From the NCBI RefSeq assembly GCF_000423225.1, contig NZ_AUHO01000007.1:744001-808000 (forward strand): 64,000 bases of DNA, written 5' to 3'. The notes below the pieces were generated by a model. The model was not told where the DNA came from, made no database searches, and saw nothing but the letters and a program-made list of their open reading frames with translations. The DNA comes from Kaistia adipata DSM 17808 (GTDB lineage Bacteria > Pseudomonadota > Alphaproteobacteria > Rhizobiales > Kaistiaceae). Of the stretch, positions 52,188 through 60,424 are shown piece by piece (the stretch's first letter is position 1; every line of letters starts with the position of its first letter). Both the position numbers and the translations under genes were made by a program.

Positions 52188-52547
52188 ATGATCACTCGCC
52201 TGCACCAGAACCAGCGCATGAGCGGCGTCGTCACCTGGCCCGCCAGCGGCTCGATGGTCGTCGTCTCCGGCCAGGTCGCCGATGACAAGACGCTCGACGT
52301 CGCCGGCCAGACCGCCGACGTCCTGGCGAAGATCGACCGCCTGCTGGCTGACGCCGGCGTCTCCAAGGCCGATGCCCTCTACGCCTATATCTGGCTGCCG
52401 GACATTGGGGATTTCGACGCCATGAACGCCGTCTGGGACAAGTGGCTCGCCCCCGGCTCGGCGCCGGCCCGCGCCACCGTCGAGGCCAAGCTCGCCGATC
52501 CGGCGCTCAAGGTCGAGATCCAGGTCTTCGCCCACAAGGCGTCGTAA
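52188..52547 (+). CDS. RidA family protein (second copy)
   Basis: 119 aa. Start at 52188 follows GAGAGAGGA; a longer upstream open frame is antisense to the RpiR gene and is not real. RidA blocks: VVVSGQVADDKTLDVAGQTADVLAKIDRLLADAG and PARATVEAKLADPALKVEIQVFAHK, with the catalytic Arg in the PARATVEA segment. It diverges from the ord-ortAB operon and may process enamines from its amino acids, though RidA genes are common. Confidence 0.88.
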   Translation: MITRLHQNQRMSGVVTWPASGSMVVVSGQVADDKTLDVAGQTADVLAKIDRLLADAGVSKADALYAYIWLPDIGDFDAMNAVWDKWLAPGSAPARATVEAKLADPALKVEIQVFAHKAS

Positions 52548-52596
52548 GGATTGACCGGCCGGACGATCGCGTCCCGCCGGCACCGTCTTGAGATGG

Positions 52597-52620
52597 GAGG
52601 ACGGCCCGAGGGCCGTCCTC
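52597..52620. terminator. Bidirectional terminator with T-rich tail
   Basis: GAGGACGGCCC (52597-52607) pairs with GGGCCGTCCTC (52610-52620), followed by TTTCTGTTTC. Between convergent ridA and GNAT genes. Confidence 0.85.
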
Positions 52621-52628
52621 TTTCTGTT

Positions 52629-53081
52629 TCAGGCTCTCAGCCGCATGCGGGCGTTCTCGAAGGGCAGGCCTTCGTCGTCGTGCTCGCGGCGCGACAGTTC
52701 CGTGAAGCCCAGCCGGCTGTAGAACGACATCGCCTGAAGGTTGCGCGTGTAGACTTCCAGCTCCAGCTCGCCCTTGAGCGCCAGGGCGTGCGCGACCAGC
52801 CGTCTGCCGGTGCCGAGGCCCTGGTGCCGTGGCGAAACGAACAGGCCGCCGACGAAATGGTCGAGCAGGCTGATGAACCCGACCGCCTGTCCCTGGTGGC
52901 TGGCCACCCAGGTCTCGGCGCTGGGAAGATAGAGCGTTTCGATCAGATGGCGCTGCGCTTCCAGGCGCTGCGCGCCGAGAAAGTCGTGTGCCGAGGTGGA
53001 GGCGTCGAACCAGATGGCCGACAGCGCCTCGAGGTCCGTGGCCCCGTCATAGGCACGGATCGTCAGATCTGCGGAGTGCAT
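52629..53081 (-). CDS. GNAT family N-acetyltransferase
   Basis: 150 aa. The acetyl-CoA binding motif is QGLGTGRRLVAHALALKG at about residues 85-102, preceded by GLFVSPRHQGLG, and the C-terminal Tyr/Leu segment MSFYSRLGFTEL completes the fold. Substrate cannot be inferred. Single gene ending at a terminator. Confidence 0.88.
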   Translation of the reverse strand: MHSADLTIRAYDGATDLEALSAIWFDASTSAHDFLGAQRLEAQRHLIETLYLPSAETWVASHQGQAVGFISLLDHFVGGLFVSPRHQGLGTGRRLVAHALALKGELELEVYTRNLQAMSFYSRLGFTELSRREHDDEGLPFENARMRLRA

Positions 53082-53268
53082 GATTTATCCAAAGAAGTGA
53101 ATGCGAACAAAGACAGCGTCCATTCGGACGCCTCGGATCCCGCGTCGGGCGGTTCAGATGAGGTCTCTGCGCATTCGTCTCCTTCTTCTGGATCCGTCTC
53201 TAGAGCAGGCCGGCGGCGGGGGCAAGCACGGCTCCGTGAAATTGACGCGCCCGGATGGCGATGGTCCC

Positions 53269-53943
53269 TCAGAGGTCGACTTCGTCCTCGAGGCCGAGCG
53301 CCGCGATCTCGGCGACGGCGCGCATCAGGATCGCGGCGGTGTGGTGCTGGGCGACCGACGAGGCGCGGATCTTCGTCGCGATCGCCGCCTTGAGGGCGCG
53401 CCGGGCGTCGTTCAGTTCGGGTACGACGCCGGGAATGTCGCGGTCGGGGCGGTCGTCGCGCTGGCCCGTCTCGCCGCGGCCGAGCCAGGCGCGGGTGCGG
53501 GCGATGCGCCGGCCGATGGTGTCGAGATGCTCCAGGATCGCGTCCGCCGCCGCCCGCTGGTCGGCGAGATGCCGCCGGCCGGCCGCCGAGATCACGTAGA
53601 CCCGCTTCTGCCCCTCGGGCGAGACGCGGGCGTGGCCGGCTTCGTCGATGGCGGCCAGCGTCGGGTAGACGACGCCGGGGCTCGGGCTGTAGCTGCCCGA
53701 GGTCAGCTCCTCGATCGCCTTGATGACCTGGTAGCCGTGGCAGGGGGCCTTTTCGAGCAGTGCGAGCACGACGAGGCGCAGGTCGCCATCCGCCACCATG
53801 CGGCCGATGCGCAGGCCGCCCGCCCGGCCGCGATAGGCGCCGCCGGCCGCGCCGCCCGGATCGGTCTCGAAGGCGACCGGGCGCCTTCCGCCGTGTTCGA
53901 GGCCGGCATCGTCGCGTCGGTCGTCCGTCGCTCTCGGGTCCAT
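53269..53943 (-). CDS. PadR family transcriptional regulator
   Basis: 224 aa. The N-terminal 45 residues are low complexity and followed by the PadR winged helix (DLRLVVLALLEKAPCHGYQVIKAIEELTSGSYSPSPGVVYPTLAAIDEAGHARV). The C-terminal half is helical dimerisation. ATG at 53943 is the first Met after which sequence is family-like; a longer frame from 54282 has no support. A double palindrome at 53998-54016 lies 55 bp upstream. The end of the C-terminal domain is lengthened relative to classical PadR. Confidence 0.85.
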   Translation of the reverse strand: MDPRATDDRRDDAGLEHGGRRPVAFETDPGGAAGGAYRGRAGGLRIGRMVADGDLRLVVLALLEKAPCHGYQVIKAIEELTSGSYSPSPGVVYPTLAAIDEAGHARVSPEGQKRVYVISAAGRRHLADQRAAADAILEHLDTIGRRIARTRAWLGRGETGQRDDRPDRDIPGVVPELNDARRALKAAIATKIRASSVAQHHTAAILMRAVAEIAALGLEDEVDL

Positions 53944-53997
53944 GGTATCGATTTCTGCCGGGTGTCGTGCCCGGCGCTTCGCGGAGGCTGTGTCGTT

Positions 53998-54016
53998 ACG
54001 ATATATCGTACGATAT
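53998..54016. promoter_or_regulatory. Overlapping ATAT/CGT palindromes, candidate PadR operator
   Basis: ACGATATATCGT (53998-54009) and ATATCGTACGATAT (54003-54016) are both perfect palindromes sharing 7 bp. This resembles ATAT-n-ATAT sites bound by PadR/YqjI-type regulators. Located before the PadR gene, 270 bp before the divergent ligase gene. Confidence 0.6.
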
Positions 54017-54048
54017 GTTTCTTCGCAAATTCCGCCGCGGTTCGGGCC

Positions 54049-54059
54049 GGGGGGGGGGG
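54049..54059. repeat. 11-base G homopolymer in the PadR/ligase intergenic region
   Basis: An uninterrupted run of 11 G, unusual for the window, lies in the 344-bp gap between padR and the acyl-CoA ligase, 33 bp past the operator on the ligase side. Such tracts are prone to slippage and could change promoter spacing. The rest of the gap holds no gene. Confidence 0.6.
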
Positions 54060-54287
54060 CGTGGCGGGTCGTGGCGGGACGTCGCGGCGCGGATGGGGCG
54101 GTCCGGCAACGCGAAAGGCATCCTCGCGGGCCGCCGCGCGGCCGAACCCGTCGGACCTCGCCATGCTCGGCGGTCCCGCTTTTCCCAAGCTTTCCGCGCA
54201 TCGGCGCGTCGGCGCTCGCATGTGTGGCGGCCGTCATTGTAAGATGGCGCGCCGTTCCCATGATGTGCGGCGGGTCCGACACCTGAG

Positions 54288-55889
54288 ATGAGCGACGCAG
54301 CGCAAATGGACATGCCGACCGCGATACCGAGCCCCGCCACCCGGGAGATCCCGCTCGACGAGCGGCGCTGGCGCAAGACGCTGTTCGGCATGCTGCTCGA
54401 TTCGCGCGACCGATTCGGCGGCAAGCGCGAAGTGATCGAGGACAATCAGCGCAAGCCGCTCACCTTCGATCGCGTCGTCATCGGCGCGATGGTGCTGGGC
54501 CGGGTCTTCGCCCGCCTGACCGAGAAGGGCGAACGCGTCGGCGTGCTGCTGCCGAACGTCGCCACCGTGGCGCCGGTCTTCTTTGGACTCGTCGCCTTCG
54601 GCCGCGTGCCGGCCATGCTGAACTTCTCGGCCGGGCCGAAGAACCTGATGGTCGCCTGCAAGGCGGCGAAGATCCGCCATGTCGTCACGTCGCGGCGCTT
54701 CATCGCCGAGGGCAAGCTCGACGAGCTGATCACGGCGCTCGGCGAGCATGTCGAGATAATCTGGCTCGAGGACATCGGCAAGTCGGTCAGCAGCTTCGAC
54801 AAGGTGCGGGGCGTGGTCTCGGCCTGGTTCGCCCGCCGGCTGCATGGCTGGTCGGGCGCGAAGCCGGACGATGTCGCCGTGCTCCTCTTCACCTCCGGCT
54901 CGGAGGGGGCGCCGAAGGGCGTGGCGCTGACGCACGCCAACGTGCTCGCCAATGTCGAGCAGTTCCTGCGCACGCTTGAGCTTCGCCCCGACGATTCGCT
55001 GTTCAACCCGCTGCCGGTGTTCCATTCCTTCGGCATGACGGTCGGCCTGATCGCGCCGTTCGCGATCGGCATGCGCGTGTTCTTCTATCCGACGCCGTTG
55101 CACTACAAGCAGATCCCGGCGCTTGTCCGCGACAGCGGCTCCACCATCCTGATCGGCACCGACACCTTCGCCGCCGGCTGGGGTCGCATGGCCGAGGACG
55201 GCGATTTCGCGAAGCTGCGCCTCGTCGTGCTGGGCGCGGAGAAGATCAAGCCGACGACGCGGACGCTCTGGCGCGACCGCTTCGGCATCGAGCTGTTCGA
55301 GGGCTATGGCGCGACCGAGGCGGCGCCCGTGGTTTCGGCCAACACGCCGCTCTACCACAGGGACGGCACCGTCGGCCGGCTGCTGCCGGGCATGTCCTAT
55401 CGCATCGAGGCGGTGCCGGGCCTCGACGAGGGCGGCCGGTTCTGGATCACGGGACCGAACGTCATGCTCGGCTACATGCGCGAGAGCGCGCCGGGCGCCC
55501 TGGAACGCACGCCGGATGGCTGGCACGATACGGGCGACATCGTCAGCCTCGACGCCGAGGGCTACATCACCATTCGCGGTCGCGCCAAGCGCTTTGCCAA
55601 GATCGGCGGCGAGATGATCTCGCTCGCCGCGGTCGAGGCCTATGCGGCCCAGGTCTGGCCGGACAACGTGCATGCCGCCGTCTCCGTGCCGGACGAGCGC
55701 AAGGGCGAGCAGATCGTGCTGGTGACCGAGCGGCCGAATCCGGACCGCAACGCGCTGATCGCGTCCGCCAAGGCGCATGGCGTGCCGGAGATCATGGTGC
55801 CGAAGCGGATCGTCACGGTCGCCGCCCTGCCGATCCTCGCGACCGGCAAGACCGACTACCCGGCGATCGCCGAGCTGGCGCGCGGCTAG
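54288..55889 (+). CDS. AMP-dependent acyl-CoA/acyl-ACP ligase (Aas C-terminal-like)
   Basis: 533 aa adenylate-forming enzyme. Motifs: FTSGSEGAPKGVALTHANV (P-loop-like), FEGYGATEAAPVV, and TGDIVSLDAEGYITIRGRAKRFAKIGGEMISL carrying the C-terminal hinge. The ending KTDYPAIAELA contains the catalytic Lys. The overall pattern resembles the ligase half of Aas (2-acylglycerophosphoethanolamine acyltransferase/acyl-ACP synthetase) without the acyltransferase domain. It overlaps the convergent monooxygenase by 4 bp. Lipid remodelling or fatty-acid activation is likely. Confidence 0.87.
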   Translation: MSDAAQMDMPTAIPSPATREIPLDERRWRKTLFGMLLDSRDRFGGKREVIEDNQRKPLTFDRVVIGAMVLGRVFARLTEKGERVGVLLPNVATVAPVFFGLVAFGRVPAMLNFSAGPKNLMVACKAAKIRHVVTSRRFIAEGKLDELITALGEHVEIIWLEDIGKSVSSFDKVRGVVSAWFARRLHGWSGAKPDDVAVLLFTSGSEGAPKGVALTHANVLANVEQFLRTLELRPDDSLFNPLPVFHSFGMTVGLIAPFAIGMRVFFYPTPLHYKQIPALVRDSGSTILIGTDTFAAGWGRMAEDGDFAKLRLVVLGAEKIKPTTRTLWRDRFGIELFEGYGATEAAPVVSANTPLYHRDGTVGRLLPGMSYRIEAVPGLDEGGRFWITGPNVMLGYMRESAPGALERTPDGWHDTGDIVSLDAEGYITIRGRAKRFAKIGGEMISLAAVEAYAAQVWPDNVHAAVSVPDERKGEQIVLVTERPNPDRNALIASAKAHGVPEIMVPKRIVTVAALPILATGKTDYPAIAELARG

Positions 55890-57073
55890 CGCGGGCTGGC
55901 GATCTCGTCCGGCTGCCAGCCATAGATCCAGTCATAGCGGCGCAGCAGCCGTTCGCCGCCGAGCGCCGTCATGGTGACGTCGCGCGCCGCCGCCATCGGG
56001 CCGCCGAGGTGATAGATCTGCCCGGCCTGGCGAGCCATCCGCCAGACCCGGGTCGCGCGCGGGCGGCGGATCGCCTCGTAGCGCCGGAGCGCCTCGGGAA
56101 CCGGCGCCGCCGCCAGCTTTTCCGCGAGAACATCGGCATCCTCGATCGCCATGGCGGCGCCCTGCGCCAGGAAGGGAACCATGGCGTGCGCCGCGTCGCC
56201 GATGAGGGCCACGCGCCCCTGCACCCATTGCCCGCGCGGGTCGACCTCGGTCAGGCACCAGCGCGTCCAGTTGAGGTCGAGCGCGGTGATGCGACTGATG
56301 AAGCGCGTGCTGTCGCGGTCGAAGCGATGCCGCAACTCCTCGGCATTGCCCGGCGCGCTCCAGTCCGGCCCGTCCCAGTCCTCCTCGATGACGAGGATGA
56401 CATTGACGAGGCGGCCGCCGCGCACCGGATAGATGACGACATGGGCGGCGCGGTTCAGAAGCACCGTGGTGCGGCCCTGCGGCAGGTCGCGCGGCACCAG
56501 GCCGATCGGGATCGTGGTGCGCCAGGCGGTGCGGCCGCCCGGCTTCGCCGCCGACGCGCCGGAAACGGCGGCCCGCAGCGTCGAGCGGACGCCGTCGGCG
56601 GCGATAAGGCAGTCGAGTTCATGCGGGGTGCCGTCGGCGGTCAGCGTGACGGCGCCGGCGGACTGGCTGGCGGTAGTGGCGCCGGCACCGAGCTTCAGCG
56701 TGATGCGCGGCTCGGCGCGCGCCGCGTCGAGCAGCAGTCCCTGGAGATCGGCGCGATGGAGCAGGCGATAGGGCGCGCCATAGGCCGCGCGTGCCGATGC
56801 GCCGAGTGGCAGGCTGACGAGCGGCTCGCCGGTGCGGCCGGAGCGCATGTCGATCGCTTCGGGCAGCACGGCGGCGCGGTCGAGCGCCTCGGTAAGGCCC
56901 AGCCGCTCCAGGATCCGCCCGGCATTGGGCGAGACCTGGAGGCCGGCGCCGACTTCCGACAATTCGCTGGTTCGTTCGAAGATCGTCGAGGCGATGCCCC
57001 GACGGGCAAGGGACAGGGCCGTCGTCAGACCGGCGATGCCCGCGCCTGCGATGCCGACGCGGAGGGACGTCAT
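55886..57073 (-). CDS. FAD-dependent monooxygenase (salicylate-hydroxylase-like)
   Basis: 395 aa class A flavoprotein monooxygenase. FAD motifs VGIAGAGIAGLTTALSLARRG, DG in LIAADGVRSTLRAAV, and GDAAHAMVPFLAQGAAMAIEDADVLAEKL. ATG at 57073 is preferred; the TTG at 57091 overlaps the upstream zinc-finger gene. Aromatic hydroxylases share this pattern, as do some involved in ubiquinone or other ring hydroxylation, so substrate is open. It shares its end with the convergent ligase gene. Confidence 0.88.
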   Translation of the reverse strand: MTSLRVGIAGAGIAGLTTALSLARRGIASTIFERTSELSEVGAGLQVSPNAGRILERLGLTEALDRAAVLPEAIDMRSGRTGEPLVSLPLGASARAAYGAPYRLLHRADLQGLLLDAARAEPRITLKLGAGATTASQSAGAVTLTADGTPHELDCLIAADGVRSTLRAAVSGASAAKPGGRTAWRTTIPIGLVPRDLPQGRTTVLLNRAAHVVIYPVRGGRLVNVILVIEEDWDGPDWSAPGNAEELRHRFDRDSTRFISRITALDLNWTRWCLTEVDPRGQWVQGRVALIGDAAHAMVPFLAQGAAMAIEDADVLAEKLAAAPVPEALRRYEAIRRPRATRVWRMARQAGQIYHLGGPMAAARDVTMTALGGERLLRRYDWIYGWQPDEIASPR

Positions 57074-57080
57074 GGCAGGG

Positions 57081-57329
57081 TCAGGCGGCAACCGGTTCGA
57101 CGAAGAGGTGGCCCGGCGGCAGCGTCTCGGGGCCGTGCAGGCGATCGTTGAAGCGGTACAGCGTCGAGCAGTAGGAGCAGACCTTCTCCGCGTCGTCGCC
57201 CATGTCGATATAGATGTGCGGATGGTCGAAGGGCGGCTTGGCGCCGACGCACATGAATTCCTTCACGCCGATCTCAACTTTCTCGACGCCGGAATCATTG
57301 TGGAAGTGGGGAATCACATGGGCGGCCAT
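57081..57329 (-). CDS. CHCC zinc-finger protein (mitochondrial NDUFS6-like)
   Basis: 82 aa. Zinc ligands in FMCVGAKPPFDHPHIYIDMGDDAEKVCSYCSTLY (Cys, His, Cys, Cys), the pattern of the zf-CHCC family related to the complex I subunit NDUFS6. A small core gene of alphaproteobacteria. Start at the ATG 57329; a longer frame from 57500 is antisense to the hydrolase region and rejected. Ends 7 bp before the monooxygenase start. Confidence 0.9.
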   Translation of the reverse strand: MAAHVIPHFHNDSGVEKVEIGVKEFMCVGAKPPFDHPHIYIDMGDDAEKVCSYCSTLYRFNDRLHGPETLPPGHLFVEPVAA

Positions 57330-57480
57330 GGCGCGGATCCGTCGGTTTGAAGCAGTTGTGGCGGGACCATAGCGTCGCGGTGGCGCAATGAACAGGGCGC
57401 CCGCGCCGCCGGCGCGGCGACACCTTGGCGCGGTCGGCACGATCCGGCATAAGGACGGGACCTCGATCGCGGATCCCCCC

Positions 57481-58239
57481 ATGCAAAGCTTTTCCTCCAA
57501 CGGCGTGTCGCTTTCCTATCTGGACGAGGGTGCCGGCCCGCCGATCCTCCTGATCCACGGCTTCTCGTCGAGCATGAAGGTCAACTGGATCAATCCCGGT
57601 TGGGTCGACACGCTGGTCAAGGCTGGCCGGCGCGTCATCGCCTTCGACAATCGCGGCCACGGCGCCAGCGACAAGCCGCATGACGTCGCCGCCTATCGCG
57701 TCGCCGTCATGGCAGAAGACGCCCGCAACCTGTTGAACCATCTCGATATCGCGCGTGCCGACGTGATGGGCTACTCGATGGGCGCACGCATCGCGACGAT
57801 CCTGGCGCTGACGCATCCGGCGATGGTCAAGTCGCTCATCCTGGGCGGCCTCGGCTACGGCATCGTCACCGGCGTCGGTCCGTGGGGGCCGGTCGTCGAC
57901 GCGCTCCGTTCCGAAGAGCCCGAGACGATCACCGACCCGGTCGGGCTGATGTTCCGCAAGTTCGCCGACCAGACGCGCAGCGACCGCGTCGCGCTCGCCG
58001 CCTGCATGCAGGCGACGCGGCAGCCGATTTCGGCCGATGATCTCGCGACGCTGCGGGTGCCGACCCTGATCGCGGTCGGCGAGAAGGACGAGATCGCCGG
58101 CTCCGCCGCCGACCTCGCGGCGATCATTCCCGGCGCCGAGGTGCTCGATATCCCGAAGCGCGACCACATGCTCGCCGTCGGCGACAAGGTCTACAAGGCC
58201 GGCGTGCTCGAGTTCCTGACTCGGCGGGGGCTCGGCTGA
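57481..58239 (+). CDS. Alpha/beta fold hydrolase
   Basis: 252 aa. Nucleophile elbow GYSMG, oxyanion region LLIHGFSSSMKVNW, catalytic Asp in GEKDEIAG and His in PKRDHMLAV. The ATG at 57481 starts directly with typical sequence; a longer frame from 57388 has no support. Divergent from the zinc-finger gene with 151 bp between. Substrate is unknown. Confidence 0.9.
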   Translation: MQSFSSNGVSLSYLDEGAGPPILLIHGFSSSMKVNWINPGWVDTLVKAGRRVIAFDNRGHGASDKPHDVAAYRVAVMAEDARNLLNHLDIARADVMGYSMGARIATILALTHPAMVKSLILGGLGYGIVTGVGPWGPVVDALRSEEPETITDPVGLMFRKFADQTRSDRVALAACMQATRQPISADDLATLRVPTLIAVGEKDEIAGSAADLAAIIPGAEVLDIPKRDHMLAVGDKVYKAGVLEFLTRRGLG

Positions 58240-58533
58240 GCGAGAAAAACCACGTTGCGCCAGAGGGTTGGCGCATGCGGCGGACATTCTGATTCATCCC
58301 GGCGGGCGGGCGGCGCGAGGATCTTGCGCACCGCTTTGCCGGGCGATCCCTCGGAATTCCGTTGCAATTTCGCGTCTGGCCGATATGTCTTCGGGCCTCC
58401 GTGGACCGCCTTCGCCAGGAGGCGATCGGACGCATCCGGGCCCCGGGGATGTCGGTTTTTCGACATCGTCACCCCATGTTAGGGTGGGCCCACGAAATGG
58501 CTGCGATGATGGATGGCAGCGAAGGAGACATCA

Positions 58534-59358
58534 ATGTCGGCCGTGAATTCCCGCATGATCGGCGAGGCGCTCGCCAGCTTTGATCCGCTCTGGTCCGACA
58601 TGCGGAACCAGGCCGAGGAGATCATGCGCGCGGAGCCGGCGCTGGCGAGCTTCGTCTATGCGACCGTCCTCAATCACGAGCGGCTCGAGGACGCGGTCGC
58701 GCACCGGATCGCCGAGCGCCTGCACCATCGCGACCTCTCCGCCGAATTCATCCGCCAGGCCTTCGCCGAGGCCTTCGCCGCCGATCCGGCGATCGCCAGC
58801 GCCGTGCGCGTCGACATCCAGGCCGTCTACGACCGCGATCCCGCCTGCAACCGCATCATCGAGCCGGTGCTCTATTTCAAGGGCTTCCACGCGATCGAGA
58901 CGCATCGCCTGGCCCACTGGCTGTGGAGCGAGGGCCGCAAGGACTTCGCCTATTACCTGCAGAGCCGCTCCTCGACGATCTTCCAGGTCGACATCAATCC
59001 GGCGGTGCCGATGGGCAAGGGCATCTTCCTCGACCACGCCACCGGCCTCGTCGTCGGCGAGACTGCCGTGATCGAGGACGACGTCTCGATCCTGCAGGGC
59101 GTGACGCTCGGCGGCACCGGCAAGGAGACGGGCGACCGGCATCCCAAGGTCCGCCATGGCGTGTTGATCGGCGCCGGCGCCAAGATCCTCGGCAATATCG
59201 AGATCGGCCATTGCTCGCGCGTCGCGGCCGGCTCGGTCGTGCTGCATTCCGTGCCGCCGAACACCACCGTCGCCGGCGTGCCGGCCCGGGTCGTCGGCAA
59301 GGCGCCCTGTGCCGAGCCCGCGCGCATGATGGACCAGATCCTGCCGGATCAGGCATAA
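58534..59358 (+). CDS. cysE: Serine O-acetyltransferase
   Basis: 274 aa, first step of cysteine synthesis (serine plus acetyl-CoA to O-acetylserine). N-terminal helical domain, then left-handed hexapeptide repeats (MGKGIFLDHATGLVVGETAVIEDDVSILQGVTLGGTGKETGDRHPKVRHGVLIGAGAKILGN). Catalytic His in LDHATG and the HRLAHWLW segment. The ATG at 58534 has GGAG 6 nt upstream. Preceded by a 294-bp gap without other genes. Confidence 0.95.
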   Translation: MSAVNSRMIGEALASFDPLWSDMRNQAEEIMRAEPALASFVYATVLNHERLEDAVAHRIAERLHHRDLSAEFIRQAFAEAFAADPAIASAVRVDIQAVYDRDPACNRIIEPVLYFKGFHAIETHRLAHWLWSEGRKDFAYYLQSRSSTIFQVDINPAVPMGKGIFLDHATGLVVGETAVIEDDVSILQGVTLGGTGKETGDRHPKVRHGVLIGAGAKILGNIEIGHCSRVAAGSVVLHSVPPNTTVAGVPARVVGKAPCAEPARMMDQILPDQA

Positions 59359-59474
59359 TAGTGCCATTGTTTTCATGGGTTGTGGCGGCGCCGCCGGGGT
59401 GTGCCGCGACGGGTCGTGACGCCTGATGCGCCGCGCCAATGCCCCTTCTTTCCCCGCATGAGCAGGAGATCAAA

Positions 59475-59690
59475 TTGGATCGCAAAGAGGTCCAGAAGCT
59501 CGAGAGCTTCTTCCAGCGCCGTTTCAACGTGAAGGGCATCAGCGTTCGTCCGCGCCCCCGCAAGGACGATTCCGCCGAGGTCTATTTCGGTGACGAGTTC
59601 GTCGGCGTGCTGTTCCGCGACGACGAGGAGGGTGAGCTGTCTTACAACTTCACCATGGCGATCCTCGACATCGACCTCGAAGAGGCCTGA
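59475..59690 (+). CDS. DUF3126 family protein
   Basis: 71 aa. The TTG at 59475 has AGGAG 6 nt upstream and begins [18 protein letters not shown]; an upstream ATG at 59439 would add 12 residues. The sequence ([46 protein letters not shown]) is the DUF3126 pattern, found across Hyphomicrobiales next to cysE. Function unknown. Acidic C-terminus. Confidence 0.85.
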   Translation: MDRKEVQKLESFFQRRFNVKGISVRPRPRKDDSAEVYFGDEFVGVLFRDDEEGELSYNFTMAILDIDLEEA

Positions 59691-59836
59691 GCCGACGCGG
59701 GAGGGTTTCCTCCTGCTCCGCACGTCCGCGCCGCGCGCCTTGCGGCGCGCGCGATCGTGCCGCGCCACGCAAGCGGCTCTCCCTGGAGCCCAGGTTTCCC
59801 GCCCGGGCCCATTCCTCAAGCCGCGCGGACCGTGCC

Positions 59837-60358
59837 ATGCCCATCCATGCCCTTGACGGTATTTCTCCCGAGCTCCCGCCAGAGGGCCGCTATTTCGTCG
59901 CACCCGACGCCCGCCTGATCGGCAGGGTGACGCTCGGCGACGAAGCCGGTATCTGGTTCGGCGCGGTATTGCGCGGCGACAACGAGCGCATCTCCATCGG
60001 GCCGCGCTCGAACGTGCAGGAGCATTCCGTGCTCCACACCGACATGGGCTTTCCGCTCACCATCGGTTCGGGCTGCACCATCGGTCATCGGGCGATCCTG
60101 CATGGCTGCACCATCGGCGACAACACGCTGATCGGCATGGGCGCGATTGTCATGAACGGCGCCAGGATCGGTTCGAACTGCGTCATCGGCGCCGGTGCCC
60201 TCGTGCCCGAGGGCAAGGTCATTCCCGATGGTTCGCTGGCGGTCGGCATGCCGGCCAAGGTCATCCGCGCGCTGGACGAGGCCGCCTTCGCGCAGCTCCG
60301 CGCCGGCGCCGACCACTATGTCGCCAACTGGCGGCGCTACGCGGCCGGGCTCGAATAG
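59837..60358 (+). CDS. Gamma-class carbonic anhydrase
   Basis: 173 aa, left-handed beta-helix protein. Hexapeptide blocks and metal-binding His residues in [13 protein letters not shown] and [14 protein letters not shown]. Catalytic Gln/Arg region in [14 protein letters not shown]. The family includes carbonic anhydrases, YrdA and complex I-associated proteins. Ends at a strong terminator. Confidence 0.9.
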   Translation: MPIHALDGISPELPPEGRYFVAPDARLIGRVTLGDEAGIWFGAVLRGDNERISIGPRSNVQEHSVLHTDMGFPLTIGSGCTIGHRAILHGCTIGDNTLIGMGAIVMNGARIGSNCVIGAGALVPEGKVIPDGSLAVGMPAKVIRALDEAAFAQLRAGADHYVANWRRYAAGLE

Positions 60359-60379
60359 CCTTCCCTTCGCGAACGAGAG

Positions 60380-60407
60380 AAAAGCCCGCCGGACCGGCGG
60401 GCTTTTT
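60380..60407 (+). terminator. Rho-independent terminator
   Basis: AAAAGCCCGCCGG / CCGGCGGGCTTTT inverted repeat followed by T, 22 bp after the carbonic anhydrase stop. With A-tract on the 5' side it can also work for the convergent CAP gene. Confidence 0.9.
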
Positions 60408-60424
60408 GCTGGCGCGGAAACCGT

